A stretch of 64,000 nt of DNA from Dendrophyllia cribrosa (Eukaryota > Cnidaria > Anthozoa > Scleractinia > Dendrophylliidae), in contig JAJLRJ010000010.1 of assembly GCA_024195265.1 (NCBI GenBank), forward strand, positions 27,385,261 through 27,449,260, read 5' to 3'. A program made the position numbers and the translations under genes. Under the pieces are notes generated by a model that saw only the letters and a program-made list of their open reading frames with translations, was not told the origin of the DNA and did not search any database. Shown piece by piece: positions 57,004 through 64,000 of this stretch (the first letter of the stretch is position 1; every line of letters begins with the position of its first letter).

Positions 57004-58200
57004 TGTAAGTCCGAGGGTCAATTTAATATGAAGATACAAAACTTCTCTGGATTTGCCAAATGGATAGCAAACTAAATAAAAAGAAAATACTGAAATGTGA
57101 TTTAAACACTTTTTATTAGCAGCTGGTGCGTAATGCAATGAACCAATAACATTGAATAATAAACTAAAATAGTTGATAGAAGAGTGTAACTGCAAAAACT
57201 GCAAAAATATCTATATTTACTGTGCTTGAATTGAAAGAAGGAACACTTCTTGAAAAAGCTTTTTGATGAACTACCTCTTATTTTACTTATGTATATATAT
57301 TATGAATGAATAATGGTTTTATCCGAATCACCTTTTGTTCCTAACGAAACCCTAAATACTGTTTTCGATCATTGCTCGCCTTAGTTTAGCTATGTTAGCC
57401 ATAAAAATGATTAAAATGAGGAAATAGATGCCCCTTTCTCGAACCCGACTATCTTGAATCTCTCGCTATCTGGAACAAAGAGTGGTTTTCCGTTTTTTAC
57501 AATAACACCCCTAATCTTGGACTTGATTGTAAGAAAATATTGGCAGTAAGCTAAGGATGATGATGAGCTGCGGAGGATCACGCAAAACGATCCACCAAGA
57601 GAGAATGAGATATACGTTTATATTGGCACTGCACTTCAAAAAAAGTTACCTTTCATAAATAAATGATTTTTTTTTCAGTGGACTTTGTGTATATCACACA
57701 ATATTTTTTCTTATTTCAATAAAGCACGTTTGTGTCTCTGAATTGTAAAAAAAAAAACATTGACTTAATATTGTAGACAGCATTAACAGCTAATATTATA
57801 TATTGGTTTTCTATTGATATAAAGGCTTTCTATTGAGTATCGTAAAACAAAGAAACAAAGTACTTACTCGGGCTAATCAACACAGAGACAGACAATCCAA
57901 TGATCCAATCAGAACTCGAAGCAAATACATGCCGCCGGCGCTAAGCGCGGGAAAACGCATGCGAAGCAATGCCCAACCAAAAAAAAAATTGCAAAATTAC
58001 TTTTGACACTCAATTGAAAACTGCTTTATAAAGAGACTGATACGGCGCACTCCGAGAGCCACGACGGATCGATAGTTGTTCGGTTTTAGAGACAATTATC
58101 AAGTAAAAGCAATTTTTACACCACACTGGCTATCTGGAACCCCCGCTAATGGAAAAATTTTCTGTTTTCCTCGAGAGCTCGAGATAGCGCGGATCTACTG
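56851..58200. mobile_element. Related DNA-transposon fragments (pogo/Tigger-like ends)
   Basis: ATAGATxCCCx...CGAACCCGA(T/C)TATC occurs at 56851 and 57424. The reverse-strand end CAGTAGATCCGCGCTATCTC is at 58181-58200. Such TATCTCGA-containing ends are typical of pogo/Tigger MITEs. A 28-C run (56973-57000) lies inside. Confidence 0.4.
56973..57000 (+). repeat. Poly-C run (28)
   Basis: Twenty-eight C followed by TCCTGTAAGTCCGAGGGT, which resembles the MITE end at 32369-32386. Confidence 0.9.
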
Positions 58201-58356
58201 CAATTTCATTGCATATTGCAAGCAAGAGTTTAATTGTTAGGGGTGCATGGTTAAGTCGATTATATGCTTTTCTCAACACCCCTGCCACCTCCTTTTCTTC
58301 ATTATGTTTCCAAGTACTTCCACTCTCACCTTCACACCCACTCCTATCCCATACTT

Positions 58357-58454
58357 TTAGAGTAATCGTCCATAACGATTATTAATGTTGGCAGACATCT
58401 CCATAATTTCCTGAGTCGAACCATGCTGCAGATTCTTTGAACTCGTCTTAGTCA
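58357..58454 (-). CDS. FN3 receptor last exon: cytoplasmic tail
   Basis: Follows TATTTTTACAG. Encodes 32 residues, with LQHGSTQEIMEMS, then NNRYGRLL and TAA. The phase matches the transmembrane exon. It could be one of several alternative 3' ends. Confidence 0.6.
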
Positions 58455-60111
58455 CTGTAAAAATAAAATAAAGGTATAGCAATTCTGTCAATCAACCGTT
58501 ATTCACCGAAGTGGAGATAAACAGTGGCAAACTCGTCCCCAGAGGCTTCCCCGCTTTCAAAATGGCGTCCCGCGCGAAAAAACACCTCGACAAGGCTGCC
58601 AAAATACTGCTAAAATCCTGAAGCATTCTGTCGTGTAAAACATCATGAAATGTCTTCATTTTGTTTGAACAACGGTGGTTTCAGATTAAAGAACTTCCGA
58701 AACGCCATTTCATGGTGTGCCTCTTGAAAAAGTACTCCACGATTTTGGGAGTACTTTTAGCTGTCTTTCGACGCCCGATACGCCATAAGGTTGGAATGGT
58801 AGTGGAGCGGCTCTAATGATAATGATATGATAACTTTACTGTGCTCAGGGAACTAAACATGCAGAAAAATAGCTTCCTACTTGTTTAAATAAGATATTAA
58901 AATACGGCGTGTCAGATCCGTGTCAAAAACGGAACGAGTAAGATTTCTGATATAAACTAACGTGTACCATACACCTACCATTGTGAGTAACATGTTGAGT
59001 TCGGCGCCAAACAATAAACGCACCAGCCAAGATCAGCAAAACAAGTAGCACGACCACAACTGAGACAACGATAACTGTTGGAAACTTCGCTTTGGTGATA
59101 AATATAACGAATCTCTCATTTTCATAACCACCGTCTTTATCAAAAGAGCGCTGGAACACAGCGTACTGGGTGTCGCTCTTAAGTTTTCCATTCAGATACT
59201 TAGTGACAGCTAAAATGGAAATCAAATACACACCTTTTATTAGCCGAGTTCGAAGTCCGTACTGTAAGTTGCCTACCCAGTTATCCGTTACTTACAGTAA
59301 GGTCAGAGCAAACTGACGAGGCTAATAAGATATTTATTATACTGTATCTCTAACTCGGAGATAAAGGAAAACCTTTCAAATCAAAAGTTGGACGGCTTCA
59401 TTTAACTGATATACGTAAAAAAAGGAAAGAACAAATTTTATTGGCTTTCAACAATAGGGAAGATATCAATGACGTCACCAATTGTTATTAATGTGCCAAC
59501 CAGAGCCTTATTGGCTGCCGAAACAAAGGGTTCTTTTGTGGCAGGCACAAAAGAACCCTGGCTGGCTGGCACATTTGAATAACAAAATAATGTTTGTAAA
59601 CAGATATCATCCCTATAGTGCGATCGTTCCTCGATTCGGCGTGAACTTGCGTGTATCTTGAATGAAAACAATCGATTTAATTTTTTCTTCAATGTGTCAG
59701 GTTTCCGTCGTCCTTATCGAACACAAGAAGACAAGTTAGGAAAAGAAAAAAAATGAATCTTCGCGATAAAATCACCAAAAATATAAACGTGCTTGTTAAA
59801 CTGGAAAATGTGGCAGCGCTAATCGCGCGCGGTCTACAGCAGTGAACGAAGAAATTCTCAAACACTAAAATAGTTTTCATAGAATCCACTCAGCCAAGGG
59901 CCAAAACTTCGCTGAAGAATCAAGGTACCCTTTTAGCGTAATTGTGCTACATTCCCCCGAAATATCCCCAAGTAAACACAACTATTAAATAATGTACTAT
60001 ACTATAATATTACAATAACTCTAAGCTGGTCAGCCAGGCCCACGATACATTTTATTATTGACAAAAGACTATAATATAACAATAACTCTAAGCGCACCAG
60101 AGCCGGACACG

Positions 60112-60152
<41 letters not shown>

Positions 60153-63103
60153 ACCAAAAAAAAAAAAAGAAAACAACAACAACAGCAATCTGATGTGGTC
60201 TAAGTGTTTTGATTTAAATTCTGTGTTTGATACATGGATCATAATAAATATGATAGCCATGAAAAATGTAATTTGTGATAATCTTGATTGGCATAAATTA
60301 ATATTTTGCCGGCACGGTACAGAGTACCGAGTACTAGTGTAGTGCGCAGGGGCTCACGGTTCGTGAGTTTGAAAAGTGTCCGTTGATTGATTTGTGTAAT
60401 ACTACGGTCAGCCTCGCCGCCTCTAGTACTGTTCAAACGTAATGACAAGATTGATCAACTAGTCTGTACAATATTCTGTAAAATATGGATCATAAGAAAT
60501 ATGATAGCCATGAAAACGACTTATTTCATGAACAAAACCTTGTGACGTTTAGAGATCAATTTCAGAAAAAAAGTAAGAATGTTTGGTAGAAATATATACA
60601 TTGACGTTTTTTTTTCAGTGTTTCACTAATAACCCGTGAAAGGACCGAAAAACAAATAATAAAAAAGAAAGTTGTGTGTACTTGGGAATATTTCGGGGGA
60701 ATGTAAGTACAATTCTCGCGCCCCACTCTCCTAAGCAAAACCTGTCACGTGGAAAGTAAGGACGAGATTTATCAACTAATCTGTAAAATATTTTGTAAAA
60801 TATGGATCATGAGAAATATGATAGCCATGAAAACGACTCATTTCATGAACAAAACCTTGTGACATTTATAAGAGATCAATTTTAGAAAAAAGTAAGAATG
60901 TTTGGTGCATGCACATTGACTTTCCTTTCAGTGTTTCTCTAATAATCTGTGAATGGACCGAAAAAAAAGAAAAATAGAAAGTTGTGTGTACTAGAGAATA
61001 TTTCAGATGAATATAACACAATTCCCATCCCCCACTCACTCTCCTTATCAAAACGCGCCAGTAATTATGGCAAATCGTTTTCCCTTATATATAAGTTATG
61101 GCATACATTTGTTCAGCTGTTTGTATAACTGTATTTACCTTCAGTTGCATCAGATCGAGAGTAGTACCTGCCATCTCCAACAGTAAATGTTGTTCTTAAC
61201 TCAACCTTCGAAAACTCAGCCGTAATGTACGGCTCCCCTTCTACTTGATCCTCGTATTTTCGCTTGATTCTTTCGTATTTCTTTTCTGCAGATTTGCCTG
61301 GATCTGTTCCCTTTTTTATAGGTATGACTATAATTTGAAAATACCTGCAAATAGAGTAACAAAACCATGTTTACTCAAACGAAGCCAAAATATCATTTGA
61401 AAATATCTACAAGTAGTAGTGACAAATTAAAACAGTTTTTACTTAAATAAACGTTGAACGTAATCAATAATTGAAAATATATGTCAGCAGGATAGTAAAC
61501 AAATAGACGATAAGTAGACATTAGTAACGCTTATACAACTTTATTTTTAAACAAATATAGACTTTATTCATAACTGGCGGCCGGTTAATTATTCGTTTTA
61601 TATATATTCATGCTAAACAGCCTATCAAGCCTCGTTAGCATGTGCAAAATTCAAAAGAAGTTTTGCTCTAAAATGTAGGCTGATTAGCACGAATTTAAAA
61701 GAATAATAATCGGCCGCCGTTTCTGAATAAGGTCTATAGGTGCAATATTTTAGCTGATCAAACTACCATCGTTTAAAAAGAACACGGTTATCAGAGTAAA
61801 AATGTTCATCATTTCACGAGCTTGGGAAAAAAGAACAAAATCTGAATCCCCGACAGGAATAGAACCTTGCATCCTTATATGATCCTTCGCACACCGGTCG
61901 GATGCTCTAACCACTGTTCAACAAGTAAGAGACTCTTGGCGTGTTAGACCATATACTAGGTTGATATTTGATATGCGTCATGCGTACGGCAAGCACAGGA
62001 CGAGATAACGACTTTAAGTGCAAGTAAAGGTTCATTAAAGAAAACTTAAAGAACAATTTCGACTATCTTTAAGTGCACCGTAAATTACTTAAATAAGCCT
62101 TTACTTGACAACACTTAAAGCAAGTAATGAACAATTTAAGTTGCCTTTAAGGGTCTTTAAGTTGTTGAAAAGTTGAATTAAAGATAACGTAAAGGTTCTT
62201 AAACACATATTAAAGATACTTACTTACTTTAATACATTTAAGAGTATTTACGTCTCAACTTAAAGATTTTCGATACCTTTAAGTAAAATTTAATTTTCTC
62301 TTAAAGATTAGTAAATTCATTATTTCGTCCTGTGTAGGATCATCAATGTTGAAAACGTCATGCTTGGTGATAAAAGAAAGATGGTAAATGTTACGCTCGG
62401 TAATAATTAATTAAAGGCTTTAATGGAATAGAATTGAAGGACTGATCATAACGCTCCCTTTTTAAATGAAGCCCCTAAACAGTACAAATGGTTTAGGCGG
62501 TTGACTGGTCAGGTTTGAAATTGACTGGGCCATGAATGTGGGCGATATAAAAATACCGCCTCTACATGTATTTCTGATGTCTTCTTTGTTCTGTATCTAA
62601 GAATAAACATCATCCATACGACTTTGACACCTACAATATCGGTCAAACTTGTTGGAACGGTATCTGCTTTCTTCCCTTCTTTCCCCTGCAATGTTGATGT
62701 TCAAGATGCTAGAGTCAAATAACTAAAATTTATGCGGACGCAACATTGCGGAGAGAGGAGCAACATTGGGGGAGAGGAGAGGGCCCGCATGTGCACTACA
62801 TTTCTGAACTGACAAATCTAGACTTTTCGTGAAGCGTTCCAAGTAATTATGTATTGTATTGCATATAGCAAGACAGCATTAAACAAGTTGAGATACAATT
62901 GCAAGGCAGTTTGAAATTTGTGGGTCAATCAATTTTTTAACTCATGGACGTTGCTTAGACCTGGCGTAACAATCATTAAAATGTGGTCAAATAAAAACAC
63001 GTTCAGTACCTGACTGGATTACCATTGCTCAATGTTTTCCTGTTTACCAACTGGACAACTGCTTCTTTTTCAGCAACAGAAAGTGGCGAAAGCGTGGGCA
63101 GGT
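58357..63103 (-). CDS. Single-pass FN3-type receptor, last four exons
   Basis: Four - strand exons (63010-63103, 61139-61344, 58979-59209, 58357-58454) join in phase with consensus borders. The joined protein shows a fibronectin type III-like membrane-proximal module: YFQIIVIPIKKG, EPYITAEFSKVEL, FTVGDGRYY and LKSDTQYAVFQRSF. Then comes one transmembrane helix (VIVVSVVVVLLVLLILAG), WRR as stop-transfer, and a tail of about 40 residues ending in TAA. The FTVGDG and YxxY pattern is like the juxtamembrane region of type IIB receptor tyrosine phosphatases (PTPRM/K/T), but no phosphatase exon follows before the stop. The 5' exons with further ectodomains lie right of the window. It runs tail to tail with gene B. 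Confidence 0.75.
58979..59209 (-). CDS. FN3 receptor exon: end of FN3 and transmembrane helix
   Basis: 231 bp, phase 1-1, after CATTTTAG and before GTAGGT. Encodes the last FN3 strands, a 24-residue hydrophobic helix and the WRRTQHVTHN juxtamembrane. Confidence 0.8.
59946..60712. mobile_element. Element ends GTACTTGGG(G/A)ATATTTCGGGGGA, inverted
   Basis: TACATTCCCCCGAAATATCC at 59949 pairs with the reverse complement at about 60674-60712. Both lie in the FN3 receptor intron and enclose a 38-C run (60115-60152) and the start of the tandem duplication. Confidence 0.5.
60115..60152 (+). repeat. Poly-C run (38)
   Basis: Longest homopolymer in the window, followed by an A-rich tract. Confidence 0.9.
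60444..61035 (+). repeat. 317-bp tandem duplication in receptor intron
   Basis: GACAAGATTGATCAACTAGT at 60444 and GACGAGATTTATCAACTAAT at 60761 start two copies over 85 percent identical. They share ATGATAGCCATGAAAACGAC. A partial copy of that block also lies at 60250. Confidence 0.8.
61139..61344 (-). CDS. FN3 receptor exon: FN3 module core
   Basis: 206 bp after TTTGCAG and before GTAAAT, entering in phase 2 and leaving in phase 1. Encodes YFQIIVIPIKKG, then a Lys-rich loop KSAEKKYERIKRKYEDQ and FTVGDGRYYSRSD. Confidence 0.8.
61806..61925 (-). mobile_element. tRNA-derived SINE copy
   Basis: On the - strand, A-box-like GTGGTTAGAGCATCC is followed about 35 bp later by GGTTCTATTCCTGTCGGGGA and the same tail as the fragment at 14461-14545 (both end xCGTGAxATGATG). 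It lies in the receptor intron. Confidence 0.65.
61993..62337. mobile_element. MITE with CACAGGACGA(G/A)ATAA ends and TTAAAG interior
   Basis: CACAGGACGAGATAA (61993) and TTATTTCGTCCTGTG (to 62337) are inverted ends. Between them TTAAAG or CTTTAA occurs about 20 times on both strands, so the whole interior is a degenerate array of one hexamer. No coding sequence. Confidence 0.65.
63010..63103 (-). CDS. FN3 receptor exon: start of FN3 module
   Basis: 94 bp after TTTCTGCAG and before GTACTG. Encodes LPTLSPLSVAEKEAVVQL and the NGNPV turn that leads into YFQIIV of the next exon. Phases 2 and 2 match. Confidence 0.7.
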
Positions 63104-64000
63104 CTGCAGAAATAAACATTTGGTGTTATCACACTAGGGCTTCTAAGTACATCCTAAGTGCACCTGAAACTACATTAAGATTGAACAGTAAAGTGCATAT
63201 ACTTGAACCCCACTTTGTGACCATGGAAACTTGTCAATTTCAAAGGAACCGAAGTACGCCGCCAAGTATGATTTACACAACACTTGAAAAGGCATTTGAC
63301 CAATGGGAAAACAGAAGGCAACTGAAAGACATGTGCAGCGGTACACACAGTGATTGACAGTTTATGATTCAAGTAATGCATTTTCTCATCAGGTATGAAC
63401 CCCACTTTTCTAAAGGGTTACTTATGAATCTCAAGTACACTTGCGTCGAGCTCTTACTTGAGACATACTTAGCTTACAGTGTGAAATCACCAATTACGTC
63501 CAGAAAGCTCAATCTGATTATCGAAGGCTTCAAGGCCTGATTGCGTGGCACAAGGGGAATGTATCAAACATTATTTTGTTGAGTAAAGGATTCAGGAAAG
63601 AAGAGGTTAGAATTAGATGTCATCTATGAAATTTTATTACGCCACCCTTTTATATGACCGTGCTATAAGTAAATAGATACGACCAATGCATAAATAGGTT
63701 ATAAAGTGCAAATATATTGGTTATAAAAATTATTGCAATGGACACAACGGGATAACAACAATCATGGCTTACAACCGGTTTGCTCCGTCATAAAAGTGCC
63801 TTTGATAAGAACGTGCAAAAAACAAAAACAGTTACTTTAAAACCTACTCTAATGTGGTAAAATTTCTCAGCTGGGAAAAAGAGCCGAATGTAATGAAAGT
63901 TGTCCATAAACTAAAAAAAAATACTAGCATGAAGGCTTTAAAATCCATAATGGTATCCCTAATAGCGCAAAGAAGACTTGTGAAGTAACTTTGCGCAGCA
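63104..64000. other. Intron or upstream of the FN3 receptor
   Basis: Presumed intron. I found no further - strand exon with supported splice sites before the window ends. Confidence 0.45.

Noticed and set aside
63025..63357. 110-codon + strand frame
   Set aside because: It overlaps the FN3 receptor exon on the opposite strand and shows no domain or repeat of its own.

Overview
This window is eukaryotic nuclear DNA, most likely from an anthozoan cnidarian such as a stony coral. The coding sequence is split into short exons with GT-AG borders that join in phase. Introns and intergenic DNA are packed with foldback elements (MITEs), LINE, Gypsy and SINE remnants, satellites and long poly-G/C runs. 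A 500-N scaffold gap lies at 31538-32037. The genus is inferred, not proven.

The main genes are a pair of paralogues on the + strand. Each encodes an N-terminal dynamin-like GTPase, a hydrophobic hairpin and a C-terminal protein kinase (DSTYK-like). Gene A (462-13892) enters from the left and shows its last four exons. Gene B (44824-54973) is complete: eight exons whose lengths sum to 2973 nt, or 990 residues. A third paralogous first exon (gene C, 44078-44245) faces gene B head to head across 578 bp, with no further exons visible. Intron positions and phases of A and B agree wherever they can be compared.

On the - strand at 58357-63103 are the last four exons of a single-pass receptor. It has a membrane-proximal fibronectin type III-like region, one transmembrane helix and a short tail with no enzyme domain. 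On the - strand at 29733-31475 are three phase-1 exons of a protein ending in a CCHC zinc knuckle. Its 5' part is lost towards the N gap. Between 17.6 and 26.4 kb on the + strand are weaker gene models: an Arg/Glu-rich repeat protein and small duplicated exons.

Mobile DNA by region: gene A's 7-kb intron holds a pair of 1-kb inverted arms inside a pair of about 470-bp direct repeats (3386-10290). A decayed LINE with a MITE nested in it lies at 11.4-12.95 kb. A 1.3-kb-spaced direct repeat lies at 15.8/17.1 kb. Foldbacks lie at 18.2-19.3 kb. A 4.2-kb element with GATCGCGGCGCG arrays at both ends (21490-25683) carries two more transposons inside it. A broken mag/SURL-like Gypsy element lies at 32.75-34.2 kb with a second terminal-repeat copy at 40.1 kb. 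A higher-order satellite lies at 34.65-35.58 kb. Further MITEs lie at 37.7, 38.0, 57-58, 60 and 62 kb.

The most interesting items are the GTPase-kinase cluster with its altered DFG motif, the flawless 134-bp palindrome inside gene B, the 4.2-kb element with motif-array ends, and a group of foldback elements whose interiors are built from one short repeated motif.
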